Position numbers and translations under genes: made by a program. Positions 34,795-41,960 of a stretch of DNA of 64,000 nucleotides are shown here, one piece after another. The notes below the pieces were generated by a model. That model was not told the origin of the DNA. It made no database searches and worked only from the letters and a program-made list of their open reading frames with translations. The stretch is from an uncultured Acidimicrobiales bacterium (GTDB lineage: Bacteria; Actinomycetota; Acidimicrobiia; Acidimicrobiales; SHLQ01), in assembly GCA_938041035.1 (NCBI GenBank), contig CALHYX010000081.1:1-64000 (forward strand), read 5' to 3'. Every line of letters begins with the position of its first letter. Within the stretch, counting starts at the first letter, position 1.

Positions 34795-36243
34795 ATGACT
34801 GTCACCGAAACCCAACGCCAGGAAGGCCGCATCGTCGGTATCGCCGGCCCCGTGGTCGACGTTGAGTTCCCTCCCGGCACCCTGCCGGAGATCAACACCC
34901 AGCTCGAGTTCGACGTCGTCGTCGACGGCGAGGCGACCGTGGTTCCCGCCGAGGTTGCCCAACAGATCGGCAACGGCCGGGTGCGCGCCATTGCGCTCAA
35001 GCCGACCGATGGTCTGGTGCGCGGCACGGCCGTGCGCAACACCGGGCACGGCATGGAGATGCCGGTCGGCGACGCCACCCTGGGCCACGTGTGGAACGTC
35101 ATGGGCGAGTGCCTCGATGTCCCGGAGCACGTCGTCGAGGACCGCTGGGAGATCCACCGTCCGGCGCCGGCGTTCGATTCGCTGGAGCCGTCCACCAAGA
35201 TGTTCGAAACGGGCATCAAGGTGATCGACCTTCTCACGCCCTACAAGGAGGGCGGCAAGATCGGCCTGTTCGGCGGCGCCGGTGTCGGCAAGACCGTGCT
35301 CATCCAGGAGATGATCACCCGCGTGGCATCCAACCACGGCGGTGTGTCGGTGTTCGCCGGAGTGGGCGAACGCACCCGGGAGGGCACCGACCTCTTCATC
35401 GAAATGGGCGAAGCCAAGATGGGTGCCGGCGAAGACGCCGCCACCGTGCTCTCCAAGGCCGCGCTCGTGTTCGGTCAGATGGATGAGCCGCCCGGCGTGC
35501 GGCTGCGGGTCGGTCTCGCCGGTGTCACCATGGCCGAGTACTTCCGTGACGTGCAGGGCCAGGACGTGCTGTTGTTCATCGACAACATCTTCCGTTTCGT
35601 GCAGGCCGGTTCGGAGGTGTCGACCCTGTTGGGCCGTATGCCTTCGGCGGTGGGCTACCAGCCGACCCTGGCCGATGAGATGGGCGAGCTCCAGGAGCGC
35701 ATCACCTCGACCCGGGGCAAGTCGATTACGTCGCTGCAGGCCGTGTACGTGCCCGCCGATGACTACACCGACCCGGCACCGTTCACCTCGTTCACCCACT
35801 TCGACGGCACCACCGAGCTGAGCCGCGACATCGCCGCCCTGGGCATCTATCCCGCGGTGGACCCGCTGTCGTCGACCTCGACGATCCTGTCGCCCGAGGT
35901 GGTGGGTGATCGTCACTACAACGTTGCCCGTCAGGTGCAGGAAGTTCTCCAGCGCTACAAGGAGCTGCAGGACATCATCGCCATCCTCGGTCTCGACGAG
36001 CTTTCCGAAGAGGACCGCGTCACCGTCGACCGGGCCCGCAAGGTCCAGCGCTTCCTCAGCCAGCCGATGTTCGTGGCCGAGATCTTCACCGGCCAGCCCG
36101 GCGTGTTCACCTCGCTCGAGGACACGATTTCCTCGTTCGAGGCGCTGCTCGGCGGCGACCTCGACGACATGCCCGAGCAGGCGTTCTACATGGTCGGCGG
36201 TGCCGAAGAGGTCGAGCGCAAGGCCGCCGAGCTTCAGGAGTAA
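34795..36243 (+). CDS. atpD: ATP synthase F1 subunit beta
   Basis: The 482-residue catalytic subunit. P-loop GGAGVGKTV at 160-168, catalytic Glu in GVGERTREG, and the DELSEED loop in full (LDELSEEDRVTVDRARK). The AGGAG site 12 or so bases before ATG 34795 is at the long end of usual spacing. atpC starts 2 bases after the stop. Confidence 0.99.
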   Translation: MTVTETQRQEGRIVGIAGPVVDVEFPPGTLPEINTQLEFDVVVDGEATVVPAEVAQQIGNGRVRAIALKPTDGLVRGTAVRNTGHGMEMPVGDATLGHVWNVMGECLDVPEHVVEDRWEIHRPAPAFDSLEPSTKMFETGIKVIDLLTPYKEGGKIGLFGGAGVGKTVLIQEMITRVASNHGGVSVFAGVGERTREGTDLFIEMGEAKMGAGEDAATVLSKAALVFGQMDEPPGVRLRVGLAGVTMAEYFRDVQGQDVLLFIDNIFRFVQAGSEVSTLLGRMPSAVGYQPTLADEMGELQERITSTRGKSITSLQAVYVPADDYTDPAPFTSFTHFDGTTELSRDIAALGIYPAVDPLSSTSTILSPEVVGDRHYNVARQVQEVLQRYKELQDIIAILGLDELSEEDRVTVDRARKVQRFLSQPMFVAEIFTGQPGVFTSLEDTISSFEALLGGDLDDMPEQAFYMVGGAEEVERKAAELQE

Positions 36244-36245
36244 GG

Positions 36246-36647
36246 GTGTCCCTTCAGGTCGAAGTCGTTTCTCCCGAGCGCATCACCTATTCCGGCGATG
36301 CCAAGCTCGTCGTGTGCCGCACCGTCGGCGGCGGCGACATCGCATTCCAGGAGGGCCATGTGCCCTTCATCGGTGTGCTCCAGGTGTGGGAAGCCAAGAT
36401 CGTGGGCGAGGACGATCAGTCCGAAACGTTCGCGGTCCACCAGGGCTTCGTGCAGGTCGCCCGCGGCAAGGTCACGATCCTGTCCGACGTGAGTGAGCAG
36501 CGCGAGAACATCGACGTCGAGCGGGCAAGAGCGGCCCTGGCGCGGGCCGAGTCGGCCGATGACGACGATGCCGAGGCCACCGCGGCCGCCCGACGGGCAA
36601 AAGTCCGGATTGCCGTCGCCTCGGGTGAAGCCGTCGTAACCGGCTAA
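36246..36647 (+). CDS. atpC: ATP synthase F1 subunit epsilon
   Basis: A 133-residue epsilon subunit beginning MSLQVEVVSPERITYSGDA with the beta-sandwich domain, then an Ala/Arg-rich C-terminal helix pair (RARAALARAESADDDDAEAT) that in this family can extend to inhibit ATP hydrolysis. It closes the operon; the intrinsic terminator lies about 140 bases downstream. GTG start. Confidence 0.95.
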   Translation: MSLQVEVVSPERITYSGDAKLVVCRTVGGGDIAFQEGHVPFIGVLQVWEAKIVGEDDQSETFAVHQGFVQVARGKVTILSDVSEQRENIDVERARAALARAESADDDDAEATAAARRAKVRIAVASGEAVVTG

Positions 36648-36739
36648 ACCACAGGTCGCGACCGGGTCGTTCTGACTCCAGGGTCAGTGAAATACCGAGA
36701 AATAGCCGGAATTGCCCTCAAGCGAACGCGAAAATGGGC

Positions 36740-36784
36740 GATACTATATGAGTGCCTTCCCATTAGCGTGGAGAAGGACCTTAA
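36740..36784 (+). promoter_or_regulatory. A/T-rich segment with -10-like GATACTAT before the terminator
   Basis: Between atpC and the terminator, GATACTAT at 36740-36747 resembles a -10 element in an unusually A/T-rich patch. A transcript starting near 36753 would run about 80 bases into the terminator. No good -35 box is at the expected distance. No credible protein is encoded in the 221-base gap. Confidence 0.25.
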
Positions 36785-36830
36785 GAAACGCCGGTGGTGC
36801 TGCGGGGCTCCACCGGCGTTTCGCCTTTTT
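36785..36830. terminator. Strong intrinsic terminator after the atp operon
   Basis: GAAACGCCGGTGG (36785-36797) pairs perfectly with CCACCGGCGTTTC (36810-36822) around a 12-base loop, followed by GCC and five T residues (36826-36830). It lies between the convergent atp operon and the PPK2 gene; the opposite strand has a purine/T mix upstream, so it may also stop the PPK2 transcript. Confidence 0.9.
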
Positions 36831-36868
36831 CGGACCGAAGTACCGGGTCGAGTCTGCGCTCGTCCCCG

Positions 36869-37687
36869 CTAGACGATCGTGACGTCGTCGAGGTCGTCTT
36901 CGGCGTCGGGGAACTGCGGATTGAGCGCTTCCAGGGTGTCGACGACGATTTGGGACACCAACAGGTCGCGGAACCACTTGCGGTTGGCCGGAATGACGTA
37001 CCAGGGGGCGTGGGCGGCGCTGGTGCGCTCGAGCATGGCGGTGAAGGCGGCCTGATACTCCGGCCAGAGCTCACGCTCGGCCAGGTCGCCCTTGGCGAAC
37101 TTCCAGTGCTTGGCGGGATCGTCGAGCCGGGCCTGAAGCCGCTCGGCCTGCTCGTCTTTGGAGATGTGCAGGAAGAACTTGATGATGGTGGTGCCCTCGT
37201 CGGCCAGCAGCTGTTCGAAATGGCGAATGTGCTGGTAGCGCCGTGACCACTGTTCCTCGGGAACGAGCTCGTGTACCCGCACCACGAGGACGTCCTCGTA
37301 GTGCGATCGGTTGAAGATCGTGATCTGGCCGGCACCGGGGGTCTCGGCGTGGACCCGCCACAGGTAGTCGTGGGCGAGTTCGACCTCGGTCGGTTTCTTG
37401 AACGAGGCCACGGACACGCCCTGGGGGTTCACGCCGTCGAACACCCGGCGAATCGTGCTGTCCTTGCCGGCCGTGTCGGTGGCCTGCAACACGATGAGTA
37501 CCCGGTGGCGCCCTTCGGCGTAGATGAGCTCCTGAAGCTCCTCGATGCGGGCTCGCAACGCTTTGGTGCGGTCTTTGGCCGCGTCGCGGTCGAGATCGCC
37601 TCCGTCGTCGTCCGGGGCCCACGACTTGAGGTCGACCGGGGATTCCGGTTCGACCAGGTATGCGGCGGTATCGAGCAGAGGTTCCAT
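36869..37687 (-). CDS. Polyphosphate kinase 2 family protein
   Basis: A 272-residue PPK2 protein, which moves phosphate between polyphosphate and nucleotides (often making GTP or ATP from polyphosphate). The Walker A-like loop is QATDTAGKDSTIR (68-80), the Walker B region IFNRSHYEDVLV (about 123-134), and the lid motif and C-terminal YVIPANRKWFRDLLVSQIV are typical of single-domain PPK2. It is convergent with the ATP synthase operon across the shared terminator. Which nucleotide class it serves cannot be told reliably from sequence reading. Confidence 0.92.
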   Translation of the reverse strand: MEPLLDTAAYLVEPESPVDLKSWAPDDDGGDLDRDAAKDRTKALRARIEELQELIYAEGRHRVLIVLQATDTAGKDSTIRRVFDGVNPQGVSVASFKKPTEVELAHDYLWRVHAETPGAGQITIFNRSHYEDVLVVRVHELVPEEQWSRRYQHIRHFEQLLADEGTTIIKFFLHISKDEQAERLQARLDDPAKHWKFAKGDLAERELWPEYQAAFTAMLERTSAAHAPWYVIPANRKWFRDLLVSQIVVDTLEALNPQFPDAEDDLDDVTIV

Positions 37688-37737
37688 CGGGCCGTTTTAG
37701 CGCACGGCCCCGCTACGGAGGTGCGGTGGCCGCGTGG

Positions 37738-38733
37738 CTAGTACTCGACGGCGGAGTAGTCGTTGATCTTTTCGGGCCGGTGGTGGGCGTTGACCAACCG
37801 CACGGTTCCGGACTTCGAGCGCATCACCAGCGACTGGGTGTAGGCACCCTTGGCGTCGTAGTGCACACCCTTCAACAGCTCTCCGTCGGTGATGCCCGTC
37901 GCGGCGAAGAAACAGTTGTCGCTTTCGATCATGCGGTCGAGGGTCAGGATCTCTTCGAGGTCGTACCCCTCGGCCAGTGCGGCCGCCTTCTCGTCGTTGT
38001 TGCGCGGCCAGAGTCGGCCCTGTTGATCGCCGCCCATGGCCTTGAGCGCAGCCGCGGAGATCACGCCCTCCGGCGTGCCGCCGATACCGAAGAGGATGTC
38101 GGCGCCCGAGTCGGGCCAGGCGGTGGAGATGGCGCCGGCGACGTCGCCATCGGGGATGAGCCGGATGCGGGCACCGGTCGCGCGAACGTCGTCGATCAGC
38201 TGGAGGTGGCGGTCCCGGTCGAGGATCACGGCGGTCAGGTCGCGGACCGCTTCGCCCTTGGCCTTCGCCAGTGCGGCGAGGTTCTCGGCCGGGGTGTTGT
38301 CGATCGATACGACGCCGACGCCTTCGGGACCCACCGCCACCTTGTCCATGTACACGCACGGGCCCGGATTGAACATCGTGCCGCGCTCGGAAGCGGCGAT
38401 GACGGCGAGCGCGTTGCCGCGTCCCAGCGCGGTGAGCGTGGTGCCGTCGATGGGGTCGACGGCGATGTCGGTCATGGGTGCCTCGCCGTTGCCGATGCGC
38501 TCGCCGTTGTAGAGCATCGGGGCTTCGTCCTTCTCGCCCTCGCCAATGACGACGATGCCGTCCATCGACACGGTGGACAGCACCACCCGCATGGCGTCGA
38601 CAGCCGCGCCGTCGGAACCCTCCTTGTCGCCGCGTCCCATCCAGCGAGACGCGGCCATGGCCGCCGCCTCGGTCACTCGTACGAGCTCGAGAGCAAGGTT
38701 GCGGTCGGGAGCCTGGGCAGAAGTGTCAGTCAT
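37738..38733 (-). CDS. glpX: Fructose-1,6-bisphosphatase class II
   Basis: Removes the 1-phosphate of fructose 1,6-bisphosphate in gluconeogenesis. The 331-residue protein has the metal and substrate motifs VVIGEGEKDEAPM, DIAVDPIDGTTLTALG and PDGDVAGAI, and GIGGTPEGVISAAALKAMGG near the middle, all GlpX specific. GlpX is the only FBPase of most actinobacteria. The ATG at 38733 has both an AGGAAA site and a TACCGT hexamer 8 bases upstream. Confidence 0.96.
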   Translation of the reverse strand: MTDTSAQAPDRNLALELVRVTEAAAMAASRWMGRGDKEGSDGAAVDAMRVVLSTVSMDGIVVIGEGEKDEAPMLYNGERIGNGEAPMTDIAVDPIDGTTLTALGRGNALAVIAASERGTMFNPGPCVYMDKVAVGPEGVGVVSIDNTPAENLAALAKAKGEAVRDLTAVILDRDRHLQLIDDVRATGARIRLIPDGDVAGAISTAWPDSGADILFGIGGTPEGVISAAALKAMGGDQQGRLWPRNNDEKAAALAEGYDLEEILTLDRMIESDNCFFAATGITDGELLKGVHYDAKGAYTQSLVMRSKSGTVRLVNAHHRPEKINDYSAVEY

Positions 38734-38741
38734 GGTTTCCT

Positions 38742-38747
38742 ACGGTA
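38742..38747 (-). promoter_or_regulatory. -10-like hexamer TACCGT before glpX
   Basis: On the minus strand TACCGT ends 8 bases before the glpX ATG. AGGAAA lies in between, so the message may be leaderless or have a very short leader. Confidence 0.4.
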
Positions 38748-38855
38748 CCGAATACCGGCGAGAGGGGCGGGAACGACCGGGAGCGCGGTCGTCAATCCAT
38801 CGGCGACCGCGCCAACGATCTGAGGCGGTCACGGCGCGACGGTCGTCTCGTCTCC

Positions 38856-38861
38856 TAGGGT
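38856..38861 (+). promoter_or_regulatory. -10-like hexamer TAGGGT for leaderless zinc-ribbon gene
   Basis: TAGGGT ends 6 bases before the GTG at 38868. No ribosome binding site is visible. The hexamer supports the GTG as real start. Confidence 0.5.
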
Positions 38862-38867
38862 TGCGGC

Positions 38868-39683
38868 GTGAGCGACCGTTGGTGTTTCCAGTGCCGAAGT
38901 CAATACGTCGAGGAGGTCGCCGAATGCCTCGAATGCGGCGTGCCGCTGGTCGACGAGGTGCCGATCGCGCCCGAGAAGGTGGGCGACGGCGGCGAGGACC
39001 AGATCGCCTATGAACTGCACGACTGGTCGTTCGCGGCGCGCCATCAGGTCGACACCACATTGTCGGATCGGCGGCTTCGTCACGCGTGGCAGGGGGCGGC
39101 GCTCGTGGTGCGCGAGGCCGACGAGGACCGGGTCGACAAGGTGATCGAGGAGATCGAGCAGCAGCTGCTGCCGACGCTCGACGCGGACATGGAGCACATC
39201 GAGTACTCCATGGAGGGCTGGAAGCCCGAACAGAGCGAGCAGCTGTCGAGCCGCCTGGGCTTGCGCGGGGTGCCGCACGAATTCGATCGCGACGGCAACC
39301 TGATCGCCCACGCGGAGGACGAAGAGGAGGTCGACGCCACGATCGAGGACGTCACCGCTCGGCTGGCCGACGGCGAGGAGGTCGAAAAGGTCGACCTCCC
39401 GGGGCTCGAGACCAACAAGTTGTTGACCCGGCTGTTCGTCGCCAGCGACCGGCTCCGCAAGAACCCGCGCGATTCGGTGGCCATTTTGGACTTCACCACC
39501 GATGTGGCGACGATGGAACGAATTCGCACGCCCTTCGGGCTCGATTCCGGGGCCTGGAAGCCCATCGTTGCCAACGCGCAGACCATTCGGGACGAATTCG
39601 AGTCCGAGACCGACCTGTTCGACGACGAGGTCGTGGTGGAGATGGCCGGGAAGCTCCGAACCGCGCTGCACGGCCTCATCTGA
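38868..39683 (+). CDS. Hypothetical protein with N-terminal zinc ribbon
   Basis: A 271-residue acidic protein. The N-terminus WCFQCRSQYVEEVAECLECG has two CxxC pairs (residues 6-9 and 20-23) that probably bind zinc. The remainder is Glu/Asp rich, with two similar halves of alpha/beta type around AALVVREADEDRVDKVIEEI and EFDRDGNLIAHAEDEEEVDA, which read like repeated ferredoxin-like or DUF2007-like modules. No membrane segment. It is divergent from glpX across about 130 bases. Function unknown; a regulatory or scaffold role is only speculation. Confidence 0.72.
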   Translation: MSDRWCFQCRSQYVEEVAECLECGVPLVDEVPIAPEKVGDGGEDQIAYELHDWSFAARHQVDTTLSDRRLRHAWQGAALVVREADEDRVDKVIEEIEQQLLPTLDADMEHIEYSMEGWKPEQSEQLSSRLGLRGVPHEFDRDGNLIAHAEDEEEVDATIEDVTARLADGEEVEKVDLPGLETNKLLTRLFVASDRLRKNPRDSVAILDFTTDVATMERIRTPFGLDSGAWKPIVANAQTIRDEFESETDLFDDEVVVEMAGKLRTALHGLI

Positions 39684-39755
39684 GGCATCTGATGCAGGTC
39701 TGACGTCGCGGGCCGGACGCGGGCGTTCGGCTCCCGATATCGGCGCGAGCCGGGC

Positions 39756-39761
39756 TACCTT
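39756..39761 (+). promoter_or_regulatory. -10-like hexamer TACCTT for leaderless J-domain gene
   Basis: TACCTT ends 7 bases before the GTG at 39769 with no ribosome binding site, supporting that start codon. Confidence 0.45.
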
Positions 39762-39768
39762 ACGCAGA

Positions 39769-40476
39769 GTGCTCCTCGCTCAGTTAGACGTCTTTCACTC
39801 TCGACCCATCGCGCCGACCCGGCGGGTGGCCCTCGGCGACCGCATCCTCCCGGTCGACCCGGCTCCGGGTGTCGGCGGTGTGCTCCTCGGGGCGGTCGTC
39901 GCCCGGTTCATTCCCGACGTCGATCCCGACCTCCAGCCCGAACTGCGCTCCCTGACCCATGAAATCCAGGCCGGGCAGCGCATTCCCCAGCCCCGCCTGC
40001 GCCATCGCTTGCAAACCGATCAGGTCGGCCTGATCCGCAGCCGTCACCGGCTGCTGCGCATCGATGATCGGCTCACCCTCGACCTTGAAGGGGACAAGGC
40101 CGCGCCCGCCCAGAACATCCTGGCCGCGATGTATGCCGTCGCCGACTTCGAGCACGCCGAGCGCCAAGCGGTGATGGATGTCGTGCGCAAGGGACTGCGC
40201 TGGACCGGGCCGGTCGGCCCCGCCCTGATTTCGCACCTGAGCAACACCGGCAGCACCGCCGGGGCCCTGCCGGCCGCCGCGCTCGCCGATCCCGTGCAGT
40301 GGGCGATGACGGTGCTCGGGCTCGACGGTGCCGGTCCCACCCCGGAACGAAGCGCGGTGCAGCGGCAGTTCCGCCAGATGCTGCGCGACGCCCACCCCGA
40401 CCACGGGGCCGAAGAGGTCGATGCCGCTCGCCGCATCGCCGATCTCAGCGAGGCTCGCCGAATTCTGCTCGCGTAG
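39769..40476 (+). CDS. Protein with C-terminal J-domain-like HPD motif
   Basis: A 235-residue protein with an uncharacterised N-terminal domain of about 185 residues and a C-terminal J-like segment: QRQFRQMLRDAHPDHGAEEV contains His-Pro-Asp at 209-211, followed by a helix with SEARRILLA. The HPD tripeptide is what J proteins use to stimulate DnaK. Here only helices II-III and part of IV appear, at the very end of the chain, rather than the usual N-terminal place. GTG 39769 is supported by the hexamer just upstream; the frame is open further left but that overlaps the previous gene. Client or partner unknown. Confidence 0.72.
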   Translation: MLLAQLDVFHSRPIAPTRRVALGDRILPVDPAPGVGGVLLGAVVARFIPDVDPDLQPELRSLTHEIQAGQRIPQPRLRHRLQTDQVGLIRSRHRLLRIDDRLTLDLEGDKAAPAQNILAAMYAVADFEHAERQAVMDVVRKGLRWTGPVGPALISHLSNTGSTAGALPAAALADPVQWAMTVLGLDGAGPTPERSAVQRQFRQMLRDAHPDHGAEEVDAARRIADLSEARRILLA

Positions 40477-40510
40477 CGGCTCGACTGGAACACGAGGCGC
40501 ACTGCCCCCA

Positions 40511-40516
40511 TACTCT
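40511..40516 (+). promoter_or_regulatory. -10-like hexamer TACTCT before the hydrolase gene
   Basis: TACTCT ends only 4 bases before the GTG at 40521. The spacing is tighter than for the other leaderless candidates, so the transcript might begin a few bases inside the frame or the start may be elsewhere. Confidence 0.3.
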
Positions 40517-40520
40517 CCTC

Positions 40521-41072
40521 GTGCCCCAATCCTCCCATTCCCCCCAGGGGCTGTTGTTGACGCCCGGTGCCGGGAGCGATCGTAACCACCAAACCCTCAT
40601 CGCGATCGACGAAGGCCTGTCGGTCCCCGTGCACCGGATCGACATGCGCAGCCGGTCGGTGCAAAAGGCCGCGGCCATCATCAGCGGCGCGGTGGCCGAG
40701 TTCGCCGAGAGCGCCGACCTGGAGCCGGCCCGCGTGGTGATCGGTGGCCGCAGCTTCGGTGGGCGCATGTGCTCGATGGCCGCCGCCGATGGTCACGCCA
40801 CCGCGGGGCTGGTGCTCCTGAGCTACCCGCTGCACCCGCCCGGTAAACCCGAACAACTCCGCACCGACCACTTCGACGCGTTGGACGTGCCGTGCCTGTT
40901 CGTCTCGGGCGATCGCGACCCCTTCGCCACCCCGGACGAACTCGAGCGGGCCACCAAGGCCATTCCGGGACCGGTCACCCACGTGTGGCTCGAAGGGGCT
41001 CGGCACAGTCCGAAAAAGCACGACGCCGAGATCATCACGGCGATCGAAAGCTGGCTGGCCGACCTCGGTTGA
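40521..41072 (+). CDS. Alpha/beta hydrolase of the KANL3/Tex30 type
   Basis: A 183-residue compact alpha/beta hydrolase. It opens with GLLLTPGAGSDRNHQTLIAI, the strand-loop of the family, and has the nucleophile elbow GGRSFGGRMCSM (Ser in GRSFGG), the acid region VSGDRDPFATPDELE and the His in EGARHSP. The catalytic triad is therefore complete. GTG 40521 is the first start that keeps the fold and avoids the upstream gene. The natural substrate (ester, thioester or other) is unknown. It is convergent with the L,D-transpeptidase gene. Confidence 0.82.
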   Translation: MPQSSHSPQGLLLTPGAGSDRNHQTLIAIDEGLSVPVHRIDMRSRSVQKAAAIISGAVAEFAESADLEPARVVIGGRSFGGRMCSMAAADGHATAGLVLLSYPLHPPGKPEQLRTDHFDALDVPCLFVSGDRDPFATPDELERATKAIPGPVTHVWLEGARHSPKKHDAEIITAIESWLADLG

Positions 41073-41120
41073 CGGGCGGACAACGCTCGGTTGCCCGGCT
41101 CGTCGCTGGCCCATACCCCG

Positions 41121-41933
41121 CTAGGTAAAGACCTCCACCGGCGTGCCGAGCGGGAGAAATTCAACCAGGCGGGTGATGTCGTTGTCGTGCAGCCGAATAC
41201 AGCCGGCGCTGACCCGCGTGCCGAGTTTGTCGGGTTCGTTGGTCCCGTGGATGCCGAGTTGGCCCGGGCCCCCTTCGAAGGTCTCGAACGTCTCGCTGAA
41301 CCCGGACAGCCCGTAAGCGAAGCGCCCGTAAATCGTGTTCTGCTCGATCGGTCGCACGAGTTCGGTGACGTAATACCGGCCGCCGGGGGTCGGCGCGTTC
41401 TCGCGGGCGACCCCGATAACGGCCTGGAGCACCAGCTCACCGTTGTCGAACACCTTCAGATCGAAGTCCGACAGGCTGACCTCGACCCGCACGTTGTGGG
41501 CGGCGAGATCGACGTCGGCACTGCGCACCCATCCCGTGCTGCCGTTCGGCCGGATCGGCAGGAGCACCTCGTGCCACTCGCCCACGGTGCGCTCGACCAG
41601 GAACACGAGGGGGCCGCCGCCGCTGTTCGGGTTGGCCATCTCGTGTACCGGCTCGCCGTCGGCCGGATCCGAGAACACCTCGACCAGATCGGTACTGGCG
41701 GTGGCGACGACGGAGAGGTCGGTCGTGAACTCCGGATCTTCGGCGTCGGTGATCTCGGTGGCCTCGAGCACGCCGCCATCGGCATCGGCCGCACCGTCGT
41801 TGTCGATGAGTCGGGGCCGTTCGCCGCCGCCGCACGATGCGGCCAGCACCACGACGGCGAGCAGCAGGGCCACCAGGGCTACCGGAGTGACAACGAACGC
41901 GTCCCGGCGGGGACGGGGATCGACGGTGGACAC
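41121..41933 (-). CDS. L,D-transpeptidase lipoprotein (YkuD domain)
   Basis: A 270-residue secreted lipoprotein (lipobox LAASC, Cys34) with a central SH3-like region and a C-terminal YkuD catalytic domain: IHGTN with His229 and SAGCIRLHDND with the nucleophile Cys245. L,D-transpeptidases make 3-3 crosslinks in peptidoglycan or attach proteins to it and resist most penicillins. The GTG at 41933 is supported by TAGCCT ending 6 bases upstream. It lies near murA, another peptidoglycan gene, but in the opposite direction. Confidence 0.92.
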   Translation of the reverse strand: MSTVDPRPRRDAFVVTPVALVALLLAVVVLAASCGGGERPRLIDNDGAADADGGVLEATEITDAEDPEFTTDLSVVATASTDLVEVFSDPADGEPVHEMANPNSGGGPLVFLVERTVGEWHEVLLPIRPNGSTGWVRSADVDLAAHNVRVEVSLSDFDLKVFDNGELVLQAVIGVARENAPTPGGRYYVTELVRPIEQNTIYGRFAYGLSGFSETFETFEGGPGQLGIHGTNEPDKLGTRVSAGCIRLHDNDITRLVEFLPLGTPVEVFT

Positions 41934-41939
41934 GGACAG

Positions 41940-41945
41940 AGGCTA
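41940..41945 (-). promoter_or_regulatory. -10-like hexamer TAGCCT for leaderless L,D-transpeptidase gene
   Basis: On the minus strand TAGCCT ends 6 bases before the GTG at 41933. No ribosome binding site is present. Confidence 0.45.
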
Positions 41946-41960
41946 CCGGTGCGCACCGGG

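Noticed and set aside
36687..36872. 61-residue frame in the gap after atpC
   Set aside because: It runs through the terminator hairpin and lacks a ribosome binding site or leaderless hexamer at its start; composition is unlike neighbouring genes.
39502..39768. Longer start of the J-domain protein inside the previous gene
   Set aside because: It would overlap the zinc-ribbon gene by about 180 bases; a TACCTT hexamer and GTG at 39769 give a cleaner start.
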